A DNA stretch of 64,000 nt, taken from positions 124,001 through 188,000 of the forward strand of contig NZ_VJYB01000004.1 of assembly GCF_030400225.1 (NCBI RefSeq), in the 5' to 3' direction. Numbering within the stretch: the first letter of the stretch is position 1; each line of letters starts with the position of its first letter. The notes beneath the pieces are model-generated. The model was not told where the DNA came from, made no database searches, and saw only the letters and a list, made by a program, of their open reading frames with translations. A program made the position numbers and the translations under genes. The DNA comes from Lactobacillus sp. UCMA15818 (GTDB lineage: Bacteria > Bacillota > Bacilli > Lactobacillales > Lactobacillaceae). This document shows, piece by piece, positions 9,963-20,505 of the stretch.

Positions 9963-10838
9963 TCACTGGTTACTCCCCCACAGAAAATGGCCAATATAAC
10001 GATCTACTTGTGAATTCTCATGTAACTGACTATGCTGACCGCCTTTTCCTTTAATCTCAATCTCTTGATAGCTCATATATTTATCACGCAAAAGGTATTT
10101 GAGCGACCGAGCTGAAATATTTGTCACATCGCCATCAGAATTTGATCCATTTTCTAAATTACCGAAAATATTAAGAATTTTGACTCCACTGGGATAACCG
10201 TTCCTGTGATGAAGAAGATACTTATAGTAGCTGTTTATATATCGTGGCTTACCATCTTGAAGAAAATAGTTACGGTTGACTTTATCATCAATACCAATAA
10301 TGCCATCAAAATGACCTGCAAGATTGACTTGTTTATTTAACTTAGGAAGCTTGATGTTATGTCCATATTTGACTTGGTAAAACATAGTTGTTATATTTCC
10401 CATCGAATGCGATACGGTATTATAGCGACGAATATGATAGCGACGCTGAAGTAAAATAATCAAATTATAAAACCATTTACTGGTCACATGATAGTTATAA
10501 TAGGTATTGTCCATTTGAAGGACCTGTATTAAAGGGTGTCGTGTTCCCTTAGGCCAGTCGCCACTTAAGGTCACGTGCCCAGAAGAATCTATCCTAGCTG
10601 TTAATACCTTCTTGGCTCCTTGATGGTTTGAAGCATAAGCTATCATGCCATTGCTTGAACGAGCACCCGCACCATATCCATGCATATAAAGAGTTGGAAT
10701 ACTTTCAGAACGGTCGCTGATTTGATTAGTCGGTCGTCCCCAAGCAAAAAATTTGATTGAAAGACCAATCAACAAAAGAAGAATTGTAACTATTCCAATG
10801 AAAGCCCAAGATATATGATGTCTTTTTAAAAGGGCCAT
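9963..10838 (-). CDS. DUF915-family alpha/beta hydrolase, membrane-anchored or secreted
   Basis: A 291-aa protein. Residues ~12-32 form one hydrophobic anchor or signal segment, followed by an alpha/beta hydrolase fold of the DUF915 family common in lactobacilli. The oxyanion-side motif is LYMHGYGAG; the nucleophile elbow is SHSMGN near residue 145; a likely acid lies in NSDGDV; and the catalytic His in GGQHSQLHEN near the C-terminus. The active site would face the outside. The substrate is unknown; family members are annotated as cell-surface hydrolases. Confidence 0.85.
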   Translation of the reverse strand: MALLKRHHISWAFIGIVTILLLLIGLSIKFFAWGRPTNQISDRSESIPTLYMHGYGAGARSSNGMIAYASNHQGAKKVLTARIDSSGHVTLSGDWPKGTRHPLIQVLQMDNTYYNYHVTSKWFYNLIILLQRRYHIRRYNTVSHSMGNITTMFYQVKYGHNIKLPKLNKQVNLAGHFDGIIGIDDKVNRNYFLQDGKPRYINSYYKYLLHHRNGYPSGVKILNIFGNLENGSNSDGDVTNISARSLKYLLRDKYMSYQEIEIKGKGGQHSQLHENSQVDRYIGHFLWGSNQ

Positions 10839-10905
10839 TTCTTAAACTCATCTCCCCAAATGGTAATTTAATAGCCAATCATCTCATATCAAATGCTACT
10901 TTGGT

Positions 10906-11952
10906 TTACTTAAGTGTTGCCATGTCAATGACAAAACGATAATGAACATCACTATTTAGTATTCGTTTATAAGCATTAGGTACGTCGTCAATTCCAACCA
11001 TTTCAATCTTGGGTTTAACATTATTAGCAGCTGCAAAGTCCAACATTTCTTGTGTCATAACAATGCCTCCAACTTTAGATACAGTAATGGTTTCTTGTTT
11101 AAGAAACATACCTATAATGTGAAATTCTTGTTTGTCTGTGGATAAACCAACATAGCAAAATATACCGTTAACCGTTAAAAGATTGAGGTAATTGTCAATA
11201 TTTAGTTTCACTGCAGTAGTGTTTAAGATGAAATCAAATTGATTACTTAATCAATCAAAATTTTCGGTTGCTCGTAAAATTTCATAACTGGCTGCTCCAA
11301 ATTGTTCTGCTTCGTGTTGCTTACTTTCTGAGTGCCCCAGTACGGTTACATCAGCACCGAGTTTAGATGCAAATTGAACTGCAATATGTCATGTCAGACC
11401 GCCCAGACCAATTATGGCAGCCTTGGAGCCATGACCAATACCATAACGTTTGAGCGGATTATAGGTTGTGATTCCTGCACACAATAAAGGACTGGCTTCT
11501 GCTAAATCTAGATTATCTGGAATACTTAAAACAAACCGGTCTTTAACAACAATTGATTGAGAATAGCCCCCTTGTCGCTGACTGCCATCATAATCCTTAC
11601 CAACAAAGACTGAGACAACTCCCCTTTCGCAAAATTGTTCCTGACCAGATCTACAATATTGACATTCACCACAGGAATCAACAAAGCATCCAACTCCAAC
11701 CCGATCACCCACTTTAAATTTTGTTACGGATTTCCCTACTGACCTAACAATTCCCGTAATTTCATGTCCAGGAACTAGTGGTTGACGAGTTTGATTAATC
11801 ATTTCCACTTGCGAGATATCTGAATGACAGATACCACATTACTTGATGTCAATCTCAACATCATCTGGACGCAATCGTCGCCTTTGAATAACAGTGTGGC
11901 GAAATGTACTAAAATCTGATCCCGTTGCTTCTAAAGCTTTTACCTTTTCCAT
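10906..11952 (-). pseudogene. Zinc alcohol dehydrogenase with three in-frame stops
   Basis: The frame is open end to end at the normal length of ~349 codons, except for TAA after VEIDIK, TGA after IGLGGLT and TGA after ENFD. The catalytic zinc motif CGICHSD, GHEITG, the structural zinc cysteines CGECQYCRSGQEQFC and the Rossmann glycines GLGGL are all present. The sequence resembles cinnamyl-type or AdhA-like NADP alcohol dehydrogenases. The start at 11952 has a GGGGGA site. No frameshift was seen, so decay looks recent. Only fragments could be made, the largest lacking most of the coenzyme domain. Confidence 0.88.
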
Positions 11953-11994
11953 TTGCTCAAGTCCCCCGTTTCTATATAGCTTTTCTAAATTAAC

Positions 11995-13035
11995 TTAATC
12001 AACAACTACATAAGACTTAATAGCTTCTCGCTTATCCATTGCTTGATATGCAGCATTGATATCATCAAGTTTAAAGGTCTTGGTAAAGACTTTACCTGGA
12101 TGAATTTCTCCCTTAAGCACAGCCTCTAATAATATCTTTTTATCGTAAGTCGTGACTGATGCTGGTCCACCAGCAATTATTGTATTACGGAAGAATACGG
12201 GTGTCAGATCCATTTCTGGGTTGTGTGGTACCCCTACGCGACCAATTGTAGCACCTGGTCTTCCTGATTTAATCGCAGTATCCACCGATTGCTCTGTGCC
12301 AACACATTCAAGAACCGCATCAGCACCTTCACCATTGGTTAATGCCATAACTTTTTCTACACCGGCATTACCACGTTCAGCAACAATGTCTGTGGCACCG
12401 AAATCGGTAGCTAGTTTTTGTCGATCTTCATGTCGACTCATTGCAATAATTCGCTTAGCACCGCGCATTTTTGCAGATATAATTCCGCATAGGCCAACTG
12501 CACCATCACCAACAACCACAACTGTATCACCAGGTTTAACATTCGCAACTCTGGCAGCATGATAACCAGTTGCCATAACATCAGCTAACGTAAGCAAAGA
12601 CTTTAACATTTCTTCACTATAGTTTTCTGGTTTTCCAGGAATTTTGATTAGTGACCATTCACCGTGTTGATAACGCATATACTGGGCTTGAGAGCCAGCA
12701 CTAAAGTTATCTTCATGGTTTAAGCAACCACCTTCAAATCCAGCTCGACAGGCAGCACAGTGACCACAGCCATGGGTAAATGGTGCAATTACGAAGTCAC
12801 CCGGTATCAGTGTAGTAATAGCCTCACCAACTTGCTCGACAACGCCAATCGCCTCATGTCCTGTATTTTGAGAATGGGGAGCCATTTGATCTTGACCGCG
12901 ATATCCCCATAAATCAGAACCACAAACGCAGGCACGAACAACACGTATGATAACATCATCTAATGCTTGAATTTTAGGCATATCAACGTCTTCAATAACT
13001 ACTTGGCCGGGCTTCAAAAAAATTGTATCTTTCAT
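11995..13035 (-). CDS. Zinc-dependent alcohol dehydrogenase (MDR family)
   Basis: About 346 aa from the start MKDTIFLK, chosen because AAGGAGG lies nine bases upstream; the longer frame adds 14 residues without a site. Catalytic zinc ligands include CGSD (Cys38) and GHEAIG; the structural zinc loop is CGHCAACRAGFEGGC; the Rossmann motif is VVVGDGAVGLCG. The family oxidises or reduces small alcohols and aldehydes with NAD(P). It is transcribed divergently from the LysR gene at 13211, which probably controls it through the 37-bp palindrome between them. Confidence 0.9.
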   Translation of the reverse strand: MKDTIFLKPGQVVIEDVDMPKIQALDDVIIRVVRACVCGSDLWGYRGQDQMAPHSQNTGHEAIGVVEQVGEAITTLIPGDFVIAPFTHGCGHCAACRAGFEGGCLNHEDNFSAGSQAQYMRYQHGEWSLIKIPGKPENYSEEMLKSLLTLADVMATGYHAARVANVKPGDTVVVVGDGAVGLCGIISAKMRGAKRIIAMSRHEDRQKLATDFGATDIVAERGNAGVEKVMALTNGEGADAVLECVGTEQSVDTAIKSGRPGATIGRVGVPHNPEMDLTPVFFRNTIIAGGPASVTTYDKKILLEAVLKGEIHPGKVFTKTFKLDDINAAYQAMDKREAIKSYVVVD

Positions 13036-13153
13036 TATATATATTCCTCCTTGAATCTTTATTAATTTCAACAACAATGTATCATCATGAATTCTATTGT
13101 TTATTACTGGTTTTTAAATTCAACCAGTTTATTTACTCTTAAGCTAAGAATAG

Positions 13154-13190
13154 TTCATTATAAGCATTTCTGTCTAATGCTTATAATGAA
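13154..13190. promoter_or_regulatory. 15-bp perfect inverted repeat, probable LysR operator
   Basis: Arms TTCATTATAAGCATT and AATGCTTATAATGAA are exact reverse complements around a 7-bp spacer. The inner ATAAGC/GCTTAT halves fit the T-N11-A style of LysR-type binding sites. It lies 20 bp before the LysR start and ~120 bp upstream of the divergent dehydrogenase. Confidence 0.7.
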
Positions 13191-13210
13191 TGCTATAGAA
13201 AATAGTTTAC

Positions 13211-14095
13211 ATGGAACTTCGTGTCCTTCGTTACTTTATAACAGTCGTTAATGAACGAAATATTTCTAAGGCTGCAAACAAACTACATATTTCGCAAACT
13301 ACAATCTCTCGTCAAATTAAGGATCTTGAAGCAGAATTAGGCGTAACATTGCTTGAACGTGGTAGTCGTTCAATTGAACTAACACCGGCTGGAAACTATT
13401 TTGCAAATCAAGCACGCCAAATCATTGCACTTGCTGACAAGACGATAATCAACATTCAACAAACCGCAGAGATTAGTGGAAGTATTATGATTGGCAGCGC
13501 CGAAGCACCTATGATAACGACAATCGCAGAGACAATTAAAATTTTGACAACTATTGAACCAAAAGTAACCGCGAATATTTATAGCACTGATGCCGATGAT
13601 GTTCATCACCGACTAAAAAATGGAATTTTTGATTTTGGTGTCGTCATGAACCCGACTGATAAAACCAATTATCATTTTCTTAATCTACCTGGAATCACTA
13701 CTTGGGGTGTACTCATTAAAAAGGATTCCCCATTAGCTCAAAAGTCAACAATAACTGCTGAAGATTTGCGTAATCAGAACTTGATTATGCCTCAACAACA
13801 AGGAACTCAAAATATTTTGGCAGATTGGTTGGGGAGTAGCAATATAACACTTGCTCCTGTCTCCACTTACAATTTGCTTTATAATGCATCAGTTATGGCC
13901 TCAATTGGTGTAGGAACCGTTATTTGTTTATCAGGTATTATAAATACTGCCAATACTGATTTAATATTTTTACCCTTAACACCATGCCTTGAAGCGCACG
14001 CAAGTTTGATTTGGTCAAAGCTAAATCCACTGTCCGCAGCTGCTAATGCTTTCTTAGAAACACTTAAAAAATTATTGTCAAATGATAATCAGTAA
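13211..14095 (+). CDS. LysR-family transcriptional regulator
   Basis: A 294-aa protein with an N-terminal winged helix (MELRVLRYFITVVNERNISKAANKLHISQTTISRQIKDLEAELG, residues 1-44) and a periplasmic-binding-protein-like effector domain from ~90 to 290. No strong Shine-Dalgarno sequence precedes the ATG. It is divergent from the alcohol dehydrogenase and likely senses a small molecule related to that enzyme's substrate; this role is inferred from the layout. Confidence 0.9.
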   Translation: MELRVLRYFITVVNERNISKAANKLHISQTTISRQIKDLEAELGVTLLERGSRSIELTPAGNYFANQARQIIALADKTIINIQQTAEISGSIMIGSAEAPMITTIAETIKILTTIEPKVTANIYSTDADDVHHRLKNGIFDFGVVMNPTDKTNYHFLNLPGITTWGVLIKKDSPLAQKSTITAEDLRNQNLIMPQQQGTQNILADWLGSSNITLAPVSTYNLLYNASVMASIGVGTVICLSGIINTANTDLIFLPLTPCLEAHASLIWSKLNPLSAAANAFLETLKKLLSNDNQ

Positions 14096-14540
14096 TTATT
14101 GCTCAAAGTTAATATGATGTAATCGATATGTTTCATCACAAGACTCAACATTTAGAATCAAGGGATTGCCCATATCAAAGGTAACTATCTTTTCTACATC
14201 ATTTGGAGACAAATTAAAGTGACCCACAGTAAAGTTTTGCTGTATACGGTTTAAGTGAGCTGCTGACTTAGGAATTGCAATAATATCATTTTGGCATAAT
14301 CACCGCAGTGTGACTTGTGTGGGTGTTTTTCATATTGCTGACCAATGAGGATAGGGATTAGTGAACAGATTCTTCTATCCTTCCGCAAATGATGTCCATA
14401 CCATCGTCACAATACGATACTTAGTCATCAGTTCGCGTAAGAAGTTGCGCTGATAAAATGAATGAAGTTCAATTTGATTAATTGTAGGAACAATATCGAA
14501 TGACTCTAATAGGTCAACCAAGTGGTCTGATAGAAAATTG
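14096..14540 (-). pseudogene. Aldo/keto reductase relic (C-terminal half)
   Basis: Minus-strand fragments match the AKR C-terminal half: NQIELHSFYQRNFLRELM, then TPTQVTLRW and NDIIAIPKSAAHLNRIQQNF in order, separated by stops and at least one frame change. The N-terminal half with the Asp/Tyr/Lys active site is missing. Its stop abuts the end of the LysR gene. It lies just beyond the flavodoxin gene and was probably the last gene of that operon. Confidence 0.7.
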
Positions 14541-14554
14541 CACACTCAGATGAT

Positions 14555-15313
14555 TCAATTGTTGTTATTATCGGTAATTTGTTCCGTCCAGCGAGTTACA
14601 CGCTTATCAGCCTGATCAACTTTATTCCCATCTACAATCAATGATCGCGTAAATGTGTTATTTCTTGATCCTTGATTACGGAGAATTTTCTGAATACGCT
14701 GAACACTATTACCTTGCCCATAACCACCTTGTGTCATGAACGGAGCAATCCTTTTATTTGAAAATGTCTTACCATAACTATTTAAAAAAGATATCATTGG
14801 ATGGGCCAAGGTCATAGCCCAGATGGGGTAGCCTAGGTAGATCGTTTTATATTGGTTTAGACTTGGTACTTTCATATCAAGTTTGGGGTAATCTTGATTT
14901 TCACGTTCAGAATTGGCTCTTGAAAGTGTTCTCTGGTAATTTGCAGCATATGAATCTTTTACAACAATTTCTAAAATGTCAGCATGGGTTCTTTCAGCAA
15001 TTTTGCTAGCAAGCAACTCAGTGCTGCCTGAACGTGAGAAATAAATAATTATACTGCGAGCATTTTTGGTAATCTTTCTTGTTGGTTTATTTTTGCTATT
15101 AGTATCCTTACCGTCAGACTTTGTTCCAGCGCCATTTCTCCATAAACTATCTGTTTTTCCCAATTGTGGAGCGGAAATTGGTTGTCCACTAATTCTTCCG
15201 GCAATTTGCTTATCAACTGCTGTGTTAGTTGTGTGACGCAATATCATTGTTCCCCCAATTCCTAAAATAAGGAAAATAACTATTATTAACATAACTATCT
15301 TTCTTTTCCTCAT
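14555..15313 (-). CDS. Membrane-anchored flavodoxin (Flavodoxin_4-like)
   Basis: 252 aa. Residues ~5-25 form one membrane anchor, followed by a low-complexity linker. From ~90 a flavodoxin fold begins with the FMN phosphate loop IIIYFSRSGSTELLA and continues with LGYPIWAMTLAHPMISFL and PFMTQGGYGQG, the FMN-ring loops. It presumably carries electrons at the outer membrane face or tethered inside. It follows the Cfa gene on the same strand with a 50-bp gap. A donor or acceptor cannot be named. Confidence 0.82.
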   Translation of the reverse strand: MRKRKIVMLIIVIFLILGIGGTMILRHTTNTAVDKQIAGRISGQPISAPQLGKTDSLWRNGAGTKSDGKDTNSKNKPTRKITKNARSIIIYFSRSGSTELLASKIAERTHADILEIVVKDSYAANYQRTLSRANSERENQDYPKLDMKVPSLNQYKTIYLGYPIWAMTLAHPMISFLNSYGKTFSNKRIAPFMTQGGYGQGNSVQRIQKILRNQGSRNNTFTRSLIVDGNKVDQADKRVTRWTEQITDNNNN

Positions 15314-15366
15314 CTTTTAATAACCTCACTTTCAGAAACAGATGGTTGAGGTACAATATAAATTCA

Positions 15367-16548
15367 CTATTTGTTCGTTTGATACATATAACCTCTCGTT
15401 CTTGGTAATATGGATTTATCTGTTGTCTTTACCAATAAGTATTGAACAACATCGATATTGCCAACTTCGAATGAAGCTGCACAAGCTTGTAAATATAAAG
15501 ACCACATTCGATCAAATCTTTCTCCATATTTTTCAATTACTTGCTGCTCAACCCTGACATAATTTTGATACCACGTTTCGAGAGTTCTTTGATAATGGAA
15601 TCTTAGTGGTTCAATATCAGTAAATTGTAAATTAGCATCCATAATATGTTTTAGATTTTCTGCTATATTTGGAATGTAACCACCTGGAAATATATATTTA
15701 CTAATAAATGGATCTACACCAGCACCCATATGTTGTCCTGTAATTCCGTGAATTAATGCTCGTCCTTCAGGAGCCAAAAGTTCCTGTACCTTTTTAAAAT
15801 ACAGACCGAGATTTTCTTTTCCCACATGTTCAAACATTCCAACAGAAGTTATATAATCAAAGTTACCTTTTAATTCACGATAATCTTCCAGTAGAACTGT
15901 CACTTTATTTTGTAAATGACGACTTTCAATTTGTTGTTTTGTATAGTCATACTGTTCTTGGCTTAGTGTAATTCCAGTTGCATGCAAATCAAATTCTTCG
16001 GCAGCCATAAATAATAATGTTCCCCAACCACTTCCAATATCTAAAAGCTTTTTCCCAGGGTTAGTTGCCAATTTCTGTAAAATATACCGATCTTTGTTCA
16101 ATTGTGCCTCTTTCAAACTATCATCATCACTTTTGTAATATGCACAAGAATAAGTCATAGTCTCATCAAGCCACAGACGATAAAAATCGTTACCGATATC
16201 GTAATGACTTTTGATATCGCGTTGACTAGCTCGCTCTGAGTGTGACATTTTGGGTAAATATTTTAAAAACGAGTTCTTTGTTAAGAAACTTTCAGATTGA
16301 CGATAGGCAGAGGCAATCAGTTTCTGAATGCTTCCTTCAATTTGAATATCTCCATCCATATAAGCTTCTCCAAGTACCAATGTTGGCTGATCTGTTAACT
16401 CCTGTAATGGAAGTTTTCTCTTAAGACGAACTTTAATAACAGGTTCTCCAACACCATACACTTCAACTTTGTTATCCCAATAAGTAACTGACACTGGTAT
16501 ATCAAACGCATGGCTTAGTAACTTTCGATAGATATTTTTTTCTAACAT
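15367..16548 (-). CDS. cfa: Cyclopropane-fatty-acyl-phospholipid synthase, copy 1
   Basis: 393 aa from MLEKNIYRKLL, chosen for the GAAGGGA site and agreement with the second copy at 58867-60039; the longer frame would overlap the upstream gene. It transfers a methylene from SAM to double bonds of membrane phospholipids. Visible motifs are [23 protein letters not shown], the SAM loop LLDIGSGWGTLLF, and SVGMFEHVG, all standard for Cfa. It lies between an aldo/keto reductase and a flavodoxin, a setting suggesting acid or oxidative stress. Confidence 0.93.
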   Translation of the reverse strand: MLEKNIYRKLLSHAFDIPVSVTYWDNKVEVYGVGEPVIKVRLKRKLPLQELTDQPTLVLGEAYMDGDIQIEGSIQKLIASAYRQSESFLTKNSFLKYLPKMSHSERASQRDIKSHYDIGNDFYRLWLDETMTYSCAYYKSDDDSLKEAQLNKDRYILQKLATNPGKKLLDIGSGWGTLLFMAAEEFDLHATGITLSQEQYDYTKQQIESRHLQNKVTVLLEDYRELKGNFDYITSVGMFEHVGKENLGLYFKKVQELLAPEGRALIHGITGQHMGAGVDPFISKYIFPGGYIPNIAENLKHIMDANLQFTDIEPLRFHYQRTLETWYQNYVRVEQQVIEKYGERFDRMWSLYLQACAASFEVGNIDVVQYLLVKTTDKSILPRTRGYMYQTNK

Positions 16549-16588
16549 TGTTTTCCCTTCTGTCTCATAATTGAATGATTTATTTTTT

Positions 16589-17575
<987 letters not shown>

Positions 17576-17594
17576 CTAAATCTCCCTTCACTAA

Positions 17595-17780
17595 CTATTG
17601 ACTATTCTGAAATAATTTGTCGTGCAAATTTGCAACTTGTTCACCAATGGTTGCTTCACCAATAAAGTTCATTTGAAATGTATTAGAAAGATGTTCTACA
17701 ACATGAGTAATCGGACGTATAGCATCAGAAGGATCCGAACCTTGATTAAAAGATAAATATTTTTTACGAAGTGATTAAAT
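17595..17780 (-). pseudogene. C-terminal fragment of a flavodoxin-like NAD(P)H oxidoreductase
   Basis: An open frame of about 60 codons without a start contains AIRPITHVVEHLSNTFQMNFIGEATIGE. This lines up with the end of the flavodoxin-like protein at 24189-24638 (VFRSINHVFETFTNRFSMRYCGIVTPTK). It is thus probably the tail of a lost paralogue wedged between the SDR relic and the aldo/keto reductase. Confidence 0.5.
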
Positions 17781-17781
17781 A

Positions 17782-18533
17782 TTAAATACTCATGCCCCCA
17801 TCAACACTGTAAATCGCACCAGTGACATAACTAGCCTCTTCAGAAGCAAGAAAAAGAGCAACATTTGCAACTTCATTAGCATTTCCCATACGCTTTACAG
17901 GAATACTACTAGCCGTTGCCTGTTCATGATTTCTTGCTTCTTCATCTGAGAGCCCAGCTTTCGTCCAAATAGGAGTTTTTATTGCACCTGGTGTAATCGC
18001 ATTAACTCTCATTTCACTAGAAGCAAGCTCTAATGCCCAGACCTTAGTGAATGCTTCAATAGCAGCTTTCGCTCCTAAATACATTGATAAATTAGGACCT
18101 TTTCTGTGAAGCCCTGCACTAGATAAATTAATGATGACGCCCTTAGCCTTTTTCAACAATGGTAACGAATGAATTGTTATATCGACTAGTCCTCTCACAT
18201 CGATATCAAAAGCCATATCATAATCTTTAATTGTCATTTCTGAAATTGATTTAACAGGACACCATCCTGCACTATTAACTAATATGTCTATTCTTGAATT
18301 GAATTTTACACTGATTTTTTGTATAACATTTTTTATTGCCTCACTGTTGCTAAGATCTGCTACATAATATGATATATTTTTATTTGTATCGGCAACCTCC
18401 ATTAATTTTTTTCACGACGACCAAGTATAATAACAGAAGCCCCTTCTTGAGCAAATCGTTCTGCAATTGCACGTCCTATTCCAGAACCTCCCCCTGTAAC
18501 AGCCACAATTTTATTAGCTAATTTTTTTGCCAT
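17782..18533 (-). pseudogene. Short-chain dehydrogenase split by a 1-base loss in an A-tract
   Basis: The N-terminal part starts at 18533 ([43 protein letters not shown], then TAA) and contains the TGxxxGIG coenzyme motif. The rest, in another frame, contains NSAGWCP, the catalytic Ser in NLSSAG and YLGAKAA, and the C-terminus VTGAIYSVDGG. The frames join if the run of seven A (18406-18412) is lengthened by one, which restores the usual ~250 aa. It lies right behind a MerR-type promoter and heads the operon running to the aldo/keto reductase and Cfa. It could be a true pseudogene, a phase-variable tract or a sequencing error. Confidence 0.85.
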
Positions 18534-18656
18534 TTTTTTAAACACCTTTCCTTAGCTGACATAGTTTTTAAGCACTTAATTCAACAATAAATATACTTTT
18601 TAATTTTTAAAAGGAACTATTTTCCTTATTTTTCCACAAGAATAAGAGATAGTATT

Positions 18657-18687
18657 AGAATATCATTTGGAGTGAACTCTAAGTCAA
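18657..18687 (-). promoter_or_regulatory. MerR-type promoter for the SDR-AKR-Cfa operon
   Basis: On the minus strand TTGACT and TATTCT are separated by 19 bp rather than 17, and the spacer carries the dyad CTTAGAGT-TC-ACTCCAAA. This over-long spacer with a central dyad is the signature of MerR-family activation. Confidence 0.7.
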
Positions 18688-18720
18688 GTGTTTAGTTTTT
18701 AAAATAAAAAGAGATTATAT

Positions 18721-18751
18721 TTGACTTGAAGTGTACTTCAAGGAATATAGT
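18721..18751 (+). promoter_or_regulatory. MerR-type promoter for the aldehyde dehydrogenase gene
   Basis: TTGACT and TATAGT with a 19-bp spacer; the spacer region carries the perfect dyad CTTGAAGT-GT-ACTTCAAG. It lies back to back with the promoter at 18657-18687, so one regulator would switch on both directions. Confidence 0.8.
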
Positions 18752-18816
18752 TTAGACGTTGGTTAATCCAATTACAGACAAGTCTAGTTATTTAAATAAA
18801 TTTAGGAGGAATTTTA

Positions 18817-20229
18817 ATGGCTTATAAAACAGTAAATCCATACACAAATGAAATCGTTAAGACTTACGATTTTGCAACTAAGAAACAAATCGAACAAACA
18901 TTAAGTACAACACACAACTTGTATAAGAAGTGGCGCAAAGAAAAAATATCAGATAGAGCCACTACTCTTCATAAAATCGCTGACTTGCTCAGAGCTAACA
19001 AGCAAAAATTGGCTAAAATCGCAACTGTGGATATGGGGAAACTTCTTAGAGAATCAGAAGGCGAGGTTGAATTATGTGCGCTGATTGCTGACTATTTTGC
19101 AGAACATGGTGAAGAATTTCTGTCACCTACACCAATTACGACTAGGGCAACTGGTGCTGCTGAAATTGAGAAACAAGCAATAGGAACAATTCTTGCAGTC
19201 GAACCATGGAACTTTCCTTACTATCAAATCATGCGTGTGTTTGCTCCTAATTATATAGTAGGGAACCCAATGATTTTGAAGCACGCTTCTAACACCCCAG
19301 GATCTGCAGCGGCTTTCGAAAAAATTGTTATTGAGGCTGGAGCGTCAAAGGGAAGTATGGTAAATCTATTTTTGAACTACGATCAAGTAAGCAAAGTTAT
19401 TGCAGATCCAAGAGTTCAGGGTGTCGCGCTGACTGGTTCAAAGAGAGGTGGTCAGTCTGTAGCCAAAGTAGCTGGTGAAAACTTGAAGAAAAGCTCAATG
19501 GAACTTGGTGGAAGTGACGCTTTCATCGTTTTAAGTGATGCTGATGTAAAACAAGCTGTAGATCTCGCCTGGAGAGTTCGTTTGTATAATGCAGGACAAG
19601 TATGTACTTCTTCTAAACGATTTATTGTTGCTGACAATTTGTACGATGAATTTCTCAAGCAATTAAAAGAAAAATTTGCAAATTTGAAACCTGGAGATCC
19701 GATGAATTCAAACACAACACTAGCTCCCATGAATTCGCAAAGAGCTAAAGAAAAATTACAGGATCAAGTTAATCGTGCCATTGCTGCAGGCGCAAAAGTC
19801 TACTATGGTAATCAAAAAATTGATCTTTCTGGTCAATTTTTTGAACCAACGATCTTAGTTGATGTTAAGAAAGACAACCCGTTATTTTATGAAGAAATGT
19901 TTGGACCGGTTGCTCAGGTATTTAAAGTGCATAGTGATGAGGAAGCAATTGAATTGGCTAATGACTCAAAGCTTGGTTTAGGTGGTATTGTCTTTTCAAA
20001 AGATCCACAACATGGAAAAAAGATCGCACAACAAATTGAAACGGGAATGGTCTTTGTCAACACCTTCTTGAGTTCATTACCTGAGTTGCCATTTGGTGGG
20101 GTAAAAGGTTCAGGTTATGGAAGAGAATTGAGTTCATTGGGATTAATGGCATTTGTCAATGAAAAACTAGTCGTAACTGCGCAAAAACCTGATTTTAATA
20201 ACGTAGCTGGTGGACTAGCAATTCTCTAA
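18817..20229 (+). CDS. NAD(P)-dependent aldehyde dehydrogenase, succinate-semialdehyde dehydrogenase type
   Basis: 470 aa, the full length for the family. Catalytic Cys263 lies in NAGQVCTSSKRF and Glu229 in SMELGGSDAF; the coenzyme loop is ALTGSKRGGQSVA. The sequence is closest in style to GabD/YneI-type semialdehyde dehydrogenases, which oxidise aldehydes to acids. A TAGGAGG site precedes the ATG. The MerR-type promoter suggests induction by reactive aldehydes or electrophiles. Confidence 0.92.
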   Translation: MAYKTVNPYTNEIVKTYDFATKKQIEQTLSTTHNLYKKWRKEKISDRATTLHKIADLLRANKQKLAKIATVDMGKLLRESEGEVELCALIADYFAEHGEEFLSPTPITTRATGAAEIEKQAIGTILAVEPWNFPYYQIMRVFAPNYIVGNPMILKHASNTPGSAAAFEKIVIEAGASKGSMVNLFLNYDQVSKVIADPRVQGVALTGSKRGGQSVAKVAGENLKKSSMELGGSDAFIVLSDADVKQAVDLAWRVRLYNAGQVCTSSKRFIVADNLYDEFLKQLKEKFANLKPGDPMNSNTTLAPMNSQRAKEKLQDQVNRAIAAGAKVYYGNQKIDLSGQFFEPTILVDVKKDNPLFYEEMFGPVAQVFKVHSDEEAIELANDSKLGLGGIVFSKDPQHGKKIAQQIETGMVFVNTFLSSLPELPFGGVKGSGYGRELSSLGLMAFVNEKLVVTAQKPDFNNVAGGLAIL

Positions 20230-20398
20230 GAATAAAGTTAATTACCTTGCATAGATAAAAAAGTATTAAGGTGTAGAAAACATTAGCATAAGAATTCAGC
20301 AATCAACTACAACAACTATAGGCAAGGATATAGTTGATTAAGCTCTTTAATTTTTGAAAATCATTAATAAGGTTAAAAATATCAAGTAAAAATCAAAA

Positions 20399-20432
20399 GG
20401 CCTGTGACAAGTAACTGTTTTGTCATAGGCCC
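20399..20432 (+). terminator. Terminator-like hairpin after the aldehyde dehydrogenase
   Basis: Arms GGCCTGTGACAA and TTGTCATAGGCC around a short loop, followed by a weak T-rich tail, about 170 bp past the stop codon. Confidence 0.6.
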
Positions 20433-20505
20433 TTGTTAGGGTAATTATAGTTACTTACTAGTAAATTGCCTAAAAAACACTAAATGTATGTTTGGAGAAT
20501 AGTTA

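Noticed and set aside
10906-11952. Possible stop-codon readthrough or recoding in the broken ADH
   Set aside because: Two different stop codons (TAA and TGA) at three places, with no recoding signal, fit a pseudogene better.
12152-12562. 136-codon plus-strand frame within the alcohol dehydrogenase
   Set aside because: Antisense shadow of a strongly supported MDR gene; Pro/Ala/Ser-rich composition is typical of such shadows.
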